In this document: one piece after another, positions 44,299 through 55,278 of the stretch
Layout: every line of letters begins with the position of its first letter
How positions within the stretch are numbered: position 1 is the stretch's first letter
DNA from: CAWATG01 sp963785035
GTDB lineage: Bacteria; Actinomycetota; Acidimicrobiia; IMCC26256; CAWATG01
Reading direction: 5' to 3'
DNA length: 64,000 bases
Assembly (NCBI GenBank): GCA_963785035.1
Contig: CAWATG010000008.1
Coordinates: forward strand, 23,527-87,526
Translations under genes and position numbers: made by a program
The notes under the pieces: model-generated
Told to the model about the DNA's origin: nothing
Database searches by the model: none
What the model saw: only the letters and a program-made list of their open reading frames with translations

Positions 44299-44717
44299 GC
44301 CAACATCGTGGCGCCGAGCAAGGCAGCGTCAGCGCGTTCGTCGCGGTGATCGCGCTCGGTCTCGTGATGGTCGCCGGCCTCGTCTATGACGGTGGACAGA
44401 TCCTCGCCGCTCAGGCGAGAGCGCGAGACCTCGCGGCCAACGCCGCCCGCGCCGGCGCGCAGGAGATCGACCTTGACGCCCTGCGCACCGACGGCGTTCC
44501 TCTGCTCGACCCAGACCGAGCCGCGAACGCGGCGCATACGTATCTCGTCCGCAGCGGCGTGGACGGACAGGTCGTGGTCGACGGCACCAGTGTCACCGTC
44601 ACCGCGACGATCCATCAGAACATGCGGATCCTTCCCGTACCGGACAGGGAAGTGCGCGCCACCGACACCGCGACCGCGACACCCGGTGTCGTCGAGGGAG
44701 ACAGCACCGATGGATAG
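44295..44717 (+). CDS. TadG-like pilus assembly protein
   Basis: This is a protein of 140 residues. The helix SVSAFVAVIALGLVMVAGLV leads into YDGGQILAAQARARDLAANA, the usual TadE/G-like N-terminus. It is much shorter than canonical TadG and lacks a von Willebrand domain. It overlaps the LysM-BTAD gene by eight bases. Confidence 0.7.
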   Translation: MSQHRGAEQGSVSAFVAVIALGLVMVAGLVYDGGQILAAQARARDLAANAARAGAQEIDLDALRTDGVPLLDPDRAANAAHTYLVRSGVDGQVVVDGTSVTVTATIHQNMRILPVPDREVRATDTATATPGVVEGDSTDG

Positions 44718-47700
44718 GCGGCTCCTGAACCCCGCGAAGGGACTCCTCGCGCTCCTCGCCGCGCTCGCCACCTTGGCGTTACCACCAGCGGCACTCGTGC
44801 GCTTCGTCGGCAACCCGTTCCCGCACACGTTGCCGGACTGGGGTCAGATCACCGACTCGCTCGGGCGCACGGGCGTCTCTGACGACACGATCATCAAGGT
44901 CCTCGCGTTGTTGGCCTGGCTGATCTGGGCGCAACTCGCAGTTGCCGTGCTCACCGAGCTTGTCGCGATCACCGCTCGTCGACCGTCGCTTGCCCTGCCA
45001 CTGCTTCCTGGCATCCAGCCCATGGCAGGGCGTCTCGTCGCAGCCGTCATGCTCCTGGCCGCGCCGAGCGTGCCTCTTCGCCCAGCGGTGACAACACCGT
45101 TGCTGATCGAGACAACGAGCGCCCATGGCGTCTCGGCGGCGGTTGACGATCCGCTCCCAATCGCAACCGCAACCAGTCCGCCTGTCGCAATGCGAAACGA
45201 TGCAGCGGCGTCGACAACACGGGAGTACATCGTCCAAAGACACGACAGCTTCTGGTCCATCGCGGAGGACGCCCTCGGCAATGGTTTGCGGTGGCGGGAG
45301 ATTCGCGACCTCAACATCGCGCAACCGCAACCCGACGGTGGAGCGGTCAGCACCGACAGCGAGCTTGTCCGTCCCGGCTGGCGCCTGCGCATCCCGGTCA
45401 CAGCCACCACTGGATCACCGACACCGTCGGCCGCCGCGGGCGAGCAGAACATCGAGCACCGTGTCGAGCGGGGCGAGCATCTCTGGGCGATCGCCGAGGA
45501 GACACTCACCGACCACCTCGGACGCAAGGCCACCGACACCGAGGTCGATCCCTACTGGCGACAGATGATCGAACTCAACCGAGATCGCCTCGCCAACCCG
45601 AAGGACCCGAGCGTCATCTTCGTGGGCCAGGAAATCCTCCTGCCTCCGCTCGCAGCTCTGCCGGATGACCCGGAAGACGTCGACACATCGGGGGCTTCGA
45701 CCCCACCGGCACCGCTTCCGCTTCCGTCCGACGAGGTATCGCCTCCTCCCGAGTCGAGCGCGGTCACCCTGGACACGCGAGCACCGTCGAGCACCACGAA
45801 CCCGCCGCTCTCCTCCACAACATCGACCACGACAACATCGACCATCCCATCGACGCCGACAACGACCGTCAGCAAGCAGCCCACGCATCGAGCCGATCGT
45901 TCCCAGCCACCACAGGACTCCGTCGATCCGGACTTGGTCGATCCGGACTCCGAGAATGATGGCGTTCCTGTGACCGCAGGTCTCCTCGGAGTCGCCGGCA
46001 CCGTGCTCGCCGCGGGTATCTCACTCGTTGTCGCGCGACGACGCCGGGCTCGCATGACCGAAGCCGCCGTCGGGTCGCGCCTTCCCGCTCTCCCGGCTGA
46101 TCTTGACGACCTCCGCACCGAGGTACACCTGCGAGCTGACACCGAGGCTGTCGCCGAGCTTCGAACGGCGCTCACCGAGATCGCCACCCACATCGCCGCG
46201 CAGCCGAAGAAGGAGCGCCGCCGCCGACCTCGACTCGTGCAGCTCAGCTCGGAACGCATTGAGGTCCTTCTCGACGAGGCGACACTGCCCGCACCGCAGG
46301 GCTGGACACCGGAGGCATCCGGTGCCGTCTGGACACGGGAACGGCCATTGGTGACGGTCGGTGATCCCGCTCCGACCATGGCTGCGCTCGTGACCATCGG
46401 GCGGCCCGACTCCGACACCGAGGTGCTGTTCGACCTGGAGGCCGCAGGGCTCACCACGATCACCGGCGACGACCCAACGGCGGCGCACGATCTTGTCCGC
46501 TCGATCGTGCTTGAGCTGATCAACTCGCCGCTCAGCGACACCGTCGAGATCGCGATCGTCGACAACGTGCTCGATCTCGAACACGACCGCGTACGACACG
46601 TCGAGTCGTGGGACGAGATCGCCGACGACGCACTCGCATGGGCGCAGTTGTCGCGAGACGCGCTCTCGGCGCATCGCTTCGACAACGTCTTTGCCGCTCG
46701 AGGTTCGGGTCGGTTGATGGACGGCCTTGTCCCGCTCATTGTCGTGATGAACAACCCTCCAGAAGATGCGTCCTTCGAGCGGTTCTGCGATCTCGTTCTC
46801 GGGGGAGTCGCGTCATGCGCCATTGTGATCGCGGCGGAACCTTCTGTTCGCGGAACGAACCTCAGCATCGAAGACGCCATGCTGCACGTTCCCGCGCTCG
46901 GGTTGACCTGCGAGTTGCAGCGAGTCGATGAAAAGACCGAGGACAAGATTGAGTGTCTGGTCATGGCGGCGGACGCACCCGCCCAACAGGCAACACTGTT
47001 CAACGAGCCCCCGCCCACAGGACCTTCTTCGAACGGTACCTACGACGATCCTGCGTGGGAGGTCCTGGTTCGCGTGCTCGGCGAGATGACTGTCACTGGC
47101 GGACACAAGCCGTTGACTCCCAAGCAGCTCGGTCTCATGACCTACATCGCGCTCCACGCGGACGCCAGCGCCGATCGACTCGAAGAGGCGCTCTGGCCCG
47201 ATCCCATGGCCTCGCGACGACGACGACTCCATAACACCGTGTCGCAGGTCCGTGCCGCGCTCGGCCCCGAACACATCCCGGCATCCGAGGACGGCAACTA
47301 CCGAGCCGGTCCGAAGGTGCGGACCGACCTCGACCTTCTCAAACGGCGTGTGGCCTACGCGTCAGGACAACCCGCCGCCTTGGCAATCGTCACTCTCAGA
47401 GGAGCCCTCGAACTCGTAGACGGCCCGGTGTTCTCCTACCGGAATGCCGATCGTGGGTCGTTCGTATGGGTCGACCTTGAACACTGGGTCGCCGACACCG
47501 AAGCCAAGGTCGTCGAGGTCGCGTGGAAGCTATGGCAGCTCTGCACCGAAGCGGAGGATACCGATGGTGCAATCTGGGCGGCACGCCAAGGTCTGCTCGC
47601 CTCACCTGCCAATACCGAACTCACCGAAGCGCTCATGCGCGCCTACCTCGCTTCGGGCGACCGCTCCTCAGCTGAGCAGGTCTACGACAGCCACGTGAAA

Positions 47701-47784
47701 GCACTCGACCGCCTCGACCTCGACGAGGTCCCAGCCACGACACTGGATCTCCGGGAGGAAATGGACTCGGCTGGGCTGACCTGA
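44710..47784 (+). CDS. Membrane LysM-BTAD regulatory protein
   Basis: This is a protein of 1024 residues. Three hydrophobic segments near the N-terminus come before two LysM domains (EYIVQRHDSFWSIAEDALG to GWRLRIP, and HRVERGEHLWAIAEETL to VGQEILLP). A Pro/Ser/Thr-rich linker and a fourth membrane helix (TAGLLGVAGTVLAAGISLVV) follow. The cytoplasmic part ends with a winged helix (KPLTPKQLGLMTYIALHADA, RRRLHNTVSQVRAAL) and a BTAD/TPR-like domain. The design suggests that wall binding outside is coupled to transcription inside. It closes the tad operon. Confidence 0.78.
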   Translation: MDRRLLNPAKGLLALLAALATLALPPAALVRFVGNPFPHTLPDWGQITDSLGRTGVSDDTIIKVLALLAWLIWAQLAVAVLTELVAITARRPSLALPLLPGIQPMAGRLVAAVMLLAAPSVPLRPAVTTPLLIETTSAHGVSAAVDDPLPIATATSPPVAMRNDAAASTTREYIVQRHDSFWSIAEDALGNGLRWREIRDLNIAQPQPDGGAVSTDSELVRPGWRLRIPVTATTGSPTPSAAAGEQNIEHRVERGEHLWAIAEETLTDHLGRKATDTEVDPYWRQMIELNRDRLANPKDPSVIFVGQEILLPPLAALPDDPEDVDTSGASTPPAPLPLPSDEVSPPPESSAVTLDTRAPSSTTNPPLSSTTSTTTTSTIPSTPTTTVSKQPTHRADRSQPPQDSVDPDLVDPDSENDGVPVTAGLLGVAGTVLAAGISLVVARRRRARMTEAAVGSRLPALPADLDDLRTEVHLRADTEAVAELRTALTEIATHIAAQPKKERRRRPRLVQLSSERIEVLLDEATLPAPQGWTPEASGAVWTRERPLVTVGDPAPTMAALVTIGRPDSDTEVLFDLEAAGLTTITGDDPTAAHDLVRSIVLELINSPLSDTVEIAIVDNVLDLEHDRVRHVESWDEIADDALAWAQLSRDALSAHRFDNVFAARGSGRLMDGLVPLIVVMNNPPEDASFERFCDLVLGGVASCAIVIAAEPSVRGTNLSIEDAMLHVPALGLTCELQRVDEKTEDKIECLVMAADAPAQQATLFNEPPPTGPSSNGTYDDPAWEVLVRVLGEMTVTGGHKPLTPKQLGLMTYIALHADASADRLEEALWPDPMASRRRRLHNTVSQVRAALGPEHIPASEDGNYRAGPKVRTDLDLLKRRVAYASGQPAALAIVTLRGALELVDGPVFSYRNADRGSFVWVDLEHWVADTEAKVVEVAWKLWQLCTEAEDTDGAIWAARQGLLASPANTELTEALMRAYLASGDRSSAEQVYDSHVKALDRLDLDEVPATTLDLREEMDSAGLT

Positions 47785-47826
47785 CCCCTTAAAATCGGCC
47801 CACGTGGACCACTCATCGGGTACCGG

Positions 47827-48440
47827 TCAGGGCGAGCGATTCCTTGATGCAGTTCGCATTGTCCGGCGCCACACGATCGCCCACCGGGTGCAGGTGTCGA
47901 CGGCGGTGAGTTGGTACACCTTGCCGACGCCTTTGAGGTTCCCGATGTAGAACGAATCAACAGCGACGAGACCGCCAGGGCGGCCGGACCAGTGGCAGAA
48001 CCCGAACGGTTCGTCATCGCGGGCAGCGTCGGTGATCACGCCCTTGGCGAGCGCCGCGATCGCGGCAGTTCGAGCCAGGCGTTGATGCCGTCGACCGAGG
48101 CCGTGTGCGACGAGATGGTTCTGGATGGCGGACTTGCCGAGCGTGAAGCCCTGGTCGGCGAGCCGGTCGGCGTACTGGCGGCAGCCAAGTGTGGGCAGCG
48201 TGACTGCCAACGTCAGCAGCACCTCGATCACATGGGTCGGGGTCTGGTTCGGCATCGCCGGTGGCCGCTTCGACTTCGGCCGCAACGCCTCGATCCCGTA
48301 CCGGGCGGCGATGTTGCGCCACTTGTAGAAAGTCTTGCGGCTCTTCCCGAACGTGCGACACGTCGCGGCCACATTGCCGGTCACCCGGCGTGGTCCAAGA
48401 CGCGGACGCGATGCTGATACACAATCTCTTCTGAGGTCAC
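47827..48440 (-). pseudogene. IS481-like transposase, frameshifted and truncated
   Basis: GTG 48440 begins TSEEIVYQHRVRVLDHAG and reaches a stop. The next frame continues VTGNVAATCRTFGKSRKTF with the HTH and the first DDE segment GLVAVDSFYIGNLKGVGKVY. The second and third acidic residues are missing because the 3' half is lost at about 47,830. One base change near 48,385 breaks the frame. It lies between the tad operon and the defence island. Confidence 0.65.
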
Positions 48441-49204
48441 GGTGGTGGTTCCTTCGTGGATCTGTAGGAGGAACCACAGGATCCACCACCGTGGCCCGCT
48501 CAACGCGGACCCGTCACCCCAACCCCCGGACAGGAAGATCTAGGAGACTGAAGCTCGGTGCTTAGTACGTTCGGCCGGGGAACGCTTCGATGCCTGGTGA
48601 GGATCATGCGAGTAGTCAGAGTTGGACGCGGACATCAAGGAGCAGGACGATGCTAGGCACGGGTTTTCAATAACCACAACGTTGGGCTCGTCCCGTGCGG
48701 GATGTCGTCGAGCAGCTTGCCACCTCAGCACTCGAGGATGGCTTCCGCATCCAGGGCCACAACAGCAGCGGGCGACTGTCGGAGGATAGAGTGCCGCGGT
48801 GCGGGAGATCCTGGCCAACACGACGGCTTCTGCCGGTATGTAGGCGTCGGGCTCGACGGCGCGGTCGAGTCCTCGCGGCTCGGGCCGACGATGGTACAGC
48901 TCGTCCGTCGAACGACCCTCGGGCCTTTGGCGCCGCAGAAGCCCTCGACGTCGGTTGCCGAGAGGCTCGCGGCCGGGCAAGGAGGGGCAGCGCGGGCAAC
49001 GGACCGCACCTGAGCTGGGCTGACGCACCGCTCTCGTGCTTGATGGGCTTCGTACACGCGTCACGATCGCTCGGCAGTCATGAATTCCGAAGAGTGAAGG
49101 CTCGGCGGGGCGTCCGCTCCAGGACTGTCAGCGAGTGACGGAGCAGATTCAGCTGCTCGACCTTCAGGCCGACGAACTCGGCCAAGCACCACCATACTGG
49201 TGAG
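48441..49204. other. Region without a confident gene
   Basis: About 760 bp of overlapping shadow frames have no protein I can recognise. The DNA is less GC-rich and less codon-biased than its flanks. It probably contains remains of genes damaged by the neighbouring insertion sequence, and the promoter of the nuclease gene starting at 49205. Confidence 0.35.
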
Positions 49205-52200
49205 GTGAGTCTGGCACGAGCAGGATCGGGTGACGTCGCTGAACGCTGGAGTCCGATCGCGACTGACGCGACGCTCACCGCGCCTGTCCGCTCACTCGGG
49301 CCGGGCAACGTCCCGAGGAGTGGCGACCTTCTGCTCGACATCGGATGGGTCGCGTTCGAGCAACTGCTCGTCGAGATCGCACGTCACGTCCTCGGCCTGA
49401 ACCAATTCTCTTATCGCCGCTACGGCACGCCAGGCCAGGCGCAAGACGGCATCGACATCGCGGGACGGCAGCCGGACGGGTCGCACGCGGTCGTACAGTG
49501 CAAGCACGTCGAGACGTTCACCGCGCGGTCGCTGCGAGACGCGGTCGACAGCTTCGCGAAGGGCCGCCGTCCCTTCGCTGCCAAGCGCCTCGTCATAGCT
49601 ACCAGCTACCCCGACGCCGGGAAGACCCAGGTGCAGGACGAACTTGCCAAGTTGCAGACGAAGCACCGGAAGGCCTTCGACCTCGAACTCTGGGGTCCAG
49701 CCGAGATCAACGCCATCCTGCGCGACAGGGGCGACGTTGTCGCCCGGTTCTGGACGAGAGAGACAGCAGCGACCTTCAGTACCGGCGCGCCCCTTCCGGG
49801 CGTCGCTGCGCCCGCGCCTCAGTGGACGCGCATTGCCGACCAGGTTCTGTTCGGTCCGCTTGAAGTCGACGGCCTCAACGAGGCCGTCGACGTCGCGGAC
49901 CACCTCCGAGAGTCCGATGCCCTCGCTGCCGCAGCCGCTTACGGAGAAATCGGCGACCGGCTCGCCGCCGATGGGTTTAGCGGACACGCGCAACTCATGT
50001 GGCAACGCCAGCTCGACAGTCTCGATGCCGGCGGGGACCACGCAGGGTCGGCCGAGTTGACGGCCCAACTCGCCGCGCTCGCGCTCCACGAGGGCGACAT
50101 GCACCACGCCAGACAGCTTCAGTTCAAGCTCAGTCAGCTCAAGGACGCGTCGAACACAGCTGACGTCATCCGCCACCATGAGCTCGTCGATGCGGCGATC
50201 CACACGGCGCTCCATCCGTTCGGTGAGAACGAGCGGCTACTACAGCTACTCGGTACCGCTGTCGCCGACGATGCTCCCAGGTATCTACCGGTGCTCGTCA
50301 CCGTCCTCGCAGAGCTCGATGCGGCCGACGCGATAGCCCGTCCAGTGGGAAGCCATGACATCGAGGAGAGCCGCGCTACTGAGGTAGTCGCTCTCATTGA
50401 CGCGGCGCTGGGACAGGTCAACTCGGTCCGGCCAGTCGAGCTTCGCGACGACATCCGGCTCCGACTGCGGCTTGCGGCGGCACACCGCAACGCTGAGCAC
50501 CGGTCACACCTCTTGACCGACGCGCGCCAACAACGCCTTCGCCGGCCATACGCCGCTGCTGTCCTGGGCGCGGAGGCACGCCGCAACGGGCTTGAGGGCA
50601 ACGTAGACGTCGCACTCGAGCACTGGCGCCAAGCGGTCGCCAACGCCCTCCACGAAGGGCTCACTGACGAGGCTTCAGACTGGCTGTACGCGATTCGTGC
50701 TCTCAACGTGCGGTACGGGCCGATAACTGACCAACTCGAAGAAGAGCATCGGCTGGCGGAGGCACTTCCGACCTCCGCGGGCAGCATCCTCCGCCGTGCA
50801 CGCGATCCAGAGCACGATGCCCACAGACAGGCACTGGGCGGCCACGCGACGGAGGCGATCCGATCGACCCGGCGCTGGCTCGCCGACAGCATCGCGATCG
50901 GCAGCTGGGTATCCGAAAGCTCCGCCGTCGAGCTCCTCGGCGATCTCTACGCGGCGAGCGAACCTGAACGAGCTGCGCTTTGCTACCAGTGGGCGGGCAG
51001 TAACAAGAAGCTGGTCGACCTCGCCCGAGCTGTCGGCGACCGTCGACTCCCAATCGAAGACAACGGGGCCCGGCCGTGGTGGAGTCGGACGGCCACATTG
51101 GCACTAATCGCAGGACAGGAGGACCTGCTCGCGGACGCCAATGCACAGCACCACCTCCAGGACGCGGTGGAGCTGGTCACTCAGGGGCGAGCAGGCGAGC
51201 TCCTGGAGGGTCCGTTCGGATGGCCGTTGACCGTCCAAGCGACGAAGACCGCATGCGTCCTTGCGGCGCGCGGCAGCAGCGAAGATGCTCGGACGCTTCT
51301 CGACCTGCTTGCCGGCGACGTCGCCCGCCAACCGAATACCTACCAATACCACGATGACGAGCACGTCCAGGCATGTCTGGCCATCGCCAGTCACCATCCG
51401 ACTGTCGCCTACGCGGCACTCACTCGACTCGTCGATCTCGCAGAGGCGCAAGTCGACGACGCGCTGAACGCCCTCCCGACGCGATTCATGCGGACCATGA
51501 TCGGTGAGCAAGGCCAGGCAACTAGTCCACTCACAGAAGAGCAGCGAGGCAACCTCCGTGCCAGAGTCGGGCAGCTTGCTGCATCCGGACTGTACGGCGC
51601 GCTCCTCGCACTCGCCCGTCTCAAAGTGCCAGACGAAGCCGTACTCGAGCAAGCGATCGCGACAGCGGGATCGGCTCCTCGCCCGTCCCGAACCCGACGG
51701 TCGGCGGTACTCCTTCGGGACTCGCATGGCCTCCGATGGCACGCTGCTATCGCTCCTCGAAGCCGATGATCGACTCGCCTGCGTTGCCAAGCTCTTGGAC
51801 GTCGCTGAAAACCGCAGGGAAGTGGCCGAGACTCGACAGGACGCGCTCGACGCCATCTTCAACATTCTCCTCGGTCACGACGATGGCACCCCCAAGTCGC
51901 TGATTCACCGACGAGTCCGACTCTTCGTCGAAGGCTCCCAAGATGGCAGTGCGCTCGACGCCGAGACGACGAACCCGCATCCGCTCAGCACTTTGAAGGT
52001 GAGCTTCGGATCCGCATCGCTGCGGCCCCAAGGGCTCCGGCTGGCTGATGCCACCTCCGTCACCGACGCCGACCACGCATGGGTCCGAGAACAGGCAGTC
52101 GTTCTGCTGCGCAGCGACGAACGCCAAGCTGTCCGGACAGCGGCGGTTGTGCTCCTCCAGCAGCGGGACGTGGACGGTGCTGGCCTCGAACCAGGGCTGC

Positions 52201-52469
52201 TCGCTGCGCATGGAGACCCTGTCGTGCGGCAGTTGGCCGCGATCACGGCCTGCGGACAACCCCGTGCCTTCGCCGCCGTGCTACATGCGCTTGCTACCGA
52301 CTCGGAGGGTTCGGTGCGCGATGTCCTTGCACGCGAGCTCTGGCGTGTACGCGGCTCGACGCTGATGGGGACCGCCGGCAGCGAGATTGTCGACGAGCTC
52401 CACACCATGCTTGTCGACGACATGCGCCACTCGGTTCGGAGAACAGCAACTGGGATGGACGACGGCTAG
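49205..52469 (+). pseudogene. Mrr-like REase-helical repeat protein, split by one frameshift
   Basis: The first frame (49,205-51,769) has a PD-(D/E)xK nuclease at residues 45-200, with QDGIDIAGRQPDGSHAVVQC and Lys100 as the catalytic series and LELWGPAEINAIL further on. About 600 residues of TPR-like helices follow. The tail of this frame is Arg/Ser-rich and unnatural. The likely continuation lies in another frame as ARPEPDGRRYSFGTRMASDG followed by HEAT-like helices to 52,469, so one indel near 51,690 splits a protein of about 1085 residues. ATG 51727 could start the second part separately. Nuclease plus repeat domain suggests a defence sensor-effector. Confidence 0.6.
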
Positions 52470-53639
52470 TCGCTGACCTGGACCACGGTCCTGGAGACGA
52501 CGTCGAGTAGGCCCCTCCTCACTTCGATGCCGGCGCGAAGATCCGCCGACACGTCAACGGGAGGATCCTGGAACAGGTATCGGTAGTCGATGCCAGTGGG
52601 ATCGACGAGGTGGCCGACAGCGAGCACGGGCACCACGCGATCGACCTGCTCGGCGGTCTCGTGTGCACGCACTGCCGCCAGCAGGGCCAGCTCCGCGTCA
52701 AACGCCAGCAGCTCACCCTGGTTGGCCAGGTCATCACACGCCAAGACGAGCAATCGCTCCTTGTCGACGAAGACCGAGGAGGACTGCCACTTGCCAGTAC
52801 GAGCGAGGCGCTGGCGAAGCTCAAGCATCTTCCGGCCGATCTCGACCTGAACCCCGGGCGGCACCGCGTCGAGGTACTCCACCAACGCCCGGTACTCGGC
52901 GACACCGACCTCTGGAGGCGGGTCGCCGAGCGGCCACACGCGTTCGAGGAGCTCGCGGTACAGCTGCGCTCCCGGCGGGTCGTTGAGCGCGTCGAGGTTG
53001 AACCATCCGTGGGTACCACCACCCGCGAGCTGAGCATCGGCCTCCACCAACATCAGGAAGCGGTCGAACTCGCGGCCCAAGGGAGGCGGGTCGATCGGAG
53101 CTTCGATCGCCCGCCACCGCGTACTCGATCAATCCAGTTGTCGAGCGGATAGCCCGGTTGAGCTCCTGCCAGTCCTGGAGCGTGATGAAGAGCGCGTCAC
53201 GGTTGAGCGCCGGCAACCCGCCGGCAGCAGGGTGCTCGACGACAATGACCTTCGGCCAGGCGCTTACGTCGTGGTCGAGCCGCAAGCCGGCCTCGGCCCG
53301 GACTTCGGGAGGGAGGTGCAACATGCGTTCGGGATATGCCGTAAGCGGCGTGCCGGCGTGCTGGTGCCTCGTGATGTTCTTCAGGCTCCCGACGGCCTGG
53401 TCGTAGCCCTTCTTGGTGTGCTTCGCGACCCATGACGCGGCCTTGGTGACCGGCGCGCCAGGGTCCCGCGACTTCACCTGGACCATGGCGCCCGTGCCGT
53501 TGGCGATGAGGAGCGCGTCGCCGACCTCCTCCGTGCCCTTGCTCGTAGCGATGATCGGCACTGTGTAGACGAAGTCGGGCAACCCGAGCTGCGCGGCAAC
53601 GAAGCGAACGCGGGCTTCGGTGATCTGGCCGGGGTCCAT
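52466..53639 (-). pseudogene. Restriction endonuclease-fold protein, frameshifted
   Basis: The 5' frame from ATG 53639 reads ITEARVRFVAAQLGLPDFVY and EEVGDALLIANGTGAMVQVK, the D...QxK spacing of a PD-(D/E)xK nuclease. It breaks in a GGG run near 53,117. The C-terminal half continues in another frame from IDPPPLGREFDRFLMLVEAD to 52,466. Restored, it would have about 390 residues. It is the last gene of the TIR operon; its start is four bases after the truncated TIR gene. Confidence 0.55.
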
Positions 53640-53643
53640 CTCT

Positions 53644-53943
53644 CTAGGGTGCCGGATCAGTGGCCGGTGGCGACGTCGAGTTGCGGCGGATGAGGACCAC
53701 GGCGTGCCCTCCGCGCCGGTCTGGGTTCCGATCAGGACTGCCGTCAACGCTGGTCCCGTCGAGGCCCTTGTCAATCAGGCGCTGAATCTCGGGATCAACC
53801 TTCTTCTTCGCCTTCTCCCACAGGGAGGCGTCGTCCCACCCGACTCGTGCAGTGGCATCAACGACGCCCATGTTGCGAATGATCGATGCGCGCCAAATGT
53901 CGCCCTCATAGTGAAAGCTGAAGTAGACGGGTCTCCCAGTCAT
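53644..53943 (-). pseudogene. TIR-like (DUF1863/ThsB-type) protein, damaged
   Basis: RPVYFSFHYEGDIWRASIIR, VVDATARVGWDDASLWEKAK and a following helix match the first 60% of the TIR-like domain also seen at 54,423-54,863. After DGTSV the expected strand TAVLIGTQTGAEG lies in another frame, so one base is missing near 53,757 and the C-terminal third is lost. Confidence 0.6.
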
Positions 53944-53979
53944 CTTGCGGCCTCTCACCGTGTCCCTGCCGGGACGATC

Positions 53980-54426
53980 TCAGCTGGCCGTGTTCGCGCA
54001 AGCCACGCGAACCCGATCGGCGACGTCCTCGAGATCAGCATCCTCGTACGTTCCCTCGACCGGCCAGATTCGGCCGAAGCCATCTCGCTCCCATCGGGGG
54101 ACGATGTGGAAGTGAAGGTGAAACACGGTTTGCTCCGCGGTCTTGCCGGCTGACGTAATGAGATTCATCCCTTCGGGAGCCAGTGCAGAGTCGACGGCGT
54201 GGCCGACGCGGATGACTCCGGCCATCAGGTCTGCGTCTAGGGGCGGCTCGACTTCCCACAGATTGGCAACGTGTACCCGCGGGATCACCAGCGTGTGGCC
54301 AGGGGTCGCCGGGTTCAACGGGAAGAACGCGACCCAGTCTGCGTCCTCGCACACAATCTCGGCATCAGCATCCTCACCACGGGCGATGGCGCAGAATTCG
54401 CAGTCCGTCTCAGAGGTCGCGGTCAC
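53980..54426 (-). CDS. HIT family nucleotide hydrolase
   Basis: This is a protein of 148 residues. DCEFCAIARGE and the later HLHFHIVPRW histidine triad define a HIT protein. These hydrolyse dinucleoside polyphosphates, nucleoside phosphoramidates or similar AMP conjugates. The GTG start overlaps the stop of the TIR gene, so the two are coupled. In a TIR operon it could degrade or process a nucleotide signal, which is inference. Confidence 0.85.
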   Translation of the reverse strand: MTATSETDCEFCAIARGEDADAEIVCEDADWVAFFPLNPATPGHTLVIPRVHVANLWEVEPPLDADLMAGVIRVGHAVDSALAPEGMNLITSAGKTAEQTVFHLHFHIVPRWERDGFGRIWPVEGTYEDADLEDVADRVRVACANTAS

Positions 54427-54863
54427 TTGCCTGCCGCCCTTGCGGCGGCCTCGATCCAGTCGCCCATGTTCGAGTAGCCGTCCTGGTTGTTCCAGAGGTA
54501 GAAGTCATATCCCGCTGGGAGCTTTCCGCATCTCTCAGACGTGTTCCCGCGTAGGTCCTTGATCTTGCTCACGTCGATGCCGAGCAGGCCGTGGCCGAGG
54601 GCCTTGCTCTTGTCGATCTCGTACTTCACCCATCGACTGGTGCACGTGTCTGCACCGACGAGGACGACGGTGACCGAGGTGCCGTTGAGCTGGCCGTCGA
54701 TCCACGTCTGGATCGCTTTGTCGCCCTGCTTCTTGAGGCTCTCGAAGTCCGCCGCATCGATGAAGCCGGCGGCCTCCTTCCCCTGCGTGACCCAGCTGTT
54801 GCGGACCACCATCGCCCGGGACACGTCCTCGTACTTGAAGCTGAAGAACACTCTCCTTGACAT
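54423..54863 (-). CDS. TIR-like (ThsB/DUF1863) protein
   Basis: This is a 146-residue protein: RRVFFSFKYEDVSRAMVVRN, FIDAADFESLKKQGDKAIQ, GTSVTVVLVGADTCTSRWVK, YEIDKS with the putative catalytic Glu, and GIDVSKIKD. This is the complete TIR-like fold of Thoeris ThsB and related NAD-using sensors. ATG 54863 shares a base with the stop of the membrane-protein gene and has AGGAGC upstream. Two more TIR-like genes lie in the same operon. Confidence 0.8.
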   Translation of the reverse strand: MSRRVFFSFKYEDVSRAMVVRNSWVTQGKEAAGFIDAADFESLKKQGDKAIQTWIDGQLNGTSVTVVLVGADTCTSRWVKYEIDKSKALGHGLLGIDVSKIKDLRGNTSERCGKLPAGYDFYLWNNQDGYSNMGDWIEAAARAAGK

Positions 54864-55264
54864 CACGTGCTCCTAATCAAAAAGATGCCGATGACATCGA
54901 CGGCGATGATGGGCCCGTAGAAGAACACGATGTGCGGGCGGAAGCACGCCTTGAGCCACCGGCGCGGCGCGTCGGTCTTGTCGATCGTCATGGAGAAGTC
55001 GATGTCAGCCTCGGTCTTCGCAGCCACCTCGACGTGAAGCTTCACGAAGCCACGCTCCAGCCATAGGTAATAGCCGTCGAGCCCCCAGAACATGACGGTC
55101 GATACGAGCGCGATCGCGAGGAGGGCGACCCGGCTATCCGTTGCGGCGAAAGCCGAGAGCGCTGCCGCGATCGTGACCGCCCAGCCCTTGAACAGAAAGG
55201 AGTTGGTCGCCATCCGGCTGATCGCAGCCTGAATGAACTCGAGGTGCTTGAGCTTGGCCTCCAT
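54863..55264 (-). CDS. Small multipass membrane protein of the TIR operon
   Basis: This is a protein of 133 residues. After the helix LKHLEFIQAAISRMATNSFL come two close membrane segments (GWAVTIAAALSAFAA, VALLAIALVSTVMFWGL), an amphipathic stretch with acidic residues, and a last segment (IVFFYGPIIAVDVIGIFLI). Such proteins are commonly paired with DUF1863 TIR genes. A pore-forming effector or membrane anchor is the simplest idea, but it is not proven. It lies 14 bp after the upstream TIR stop. Confidence 0.65.
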   Translation of the reverse strand: MEAKLKHLEFIQAAISRMATNSFLFKGWAVTIAAALSAFAATDSRVALLAIALVSTVMFWGLDGYYLWLERGFVKLHVEVAAKTEADIDFSMTIDKTDAPRRWLKACFRPHIVFFYGPIIAVDVIGIFLIRST

Positions 55265-55278
55265 GCCCTGGAGCTCGC

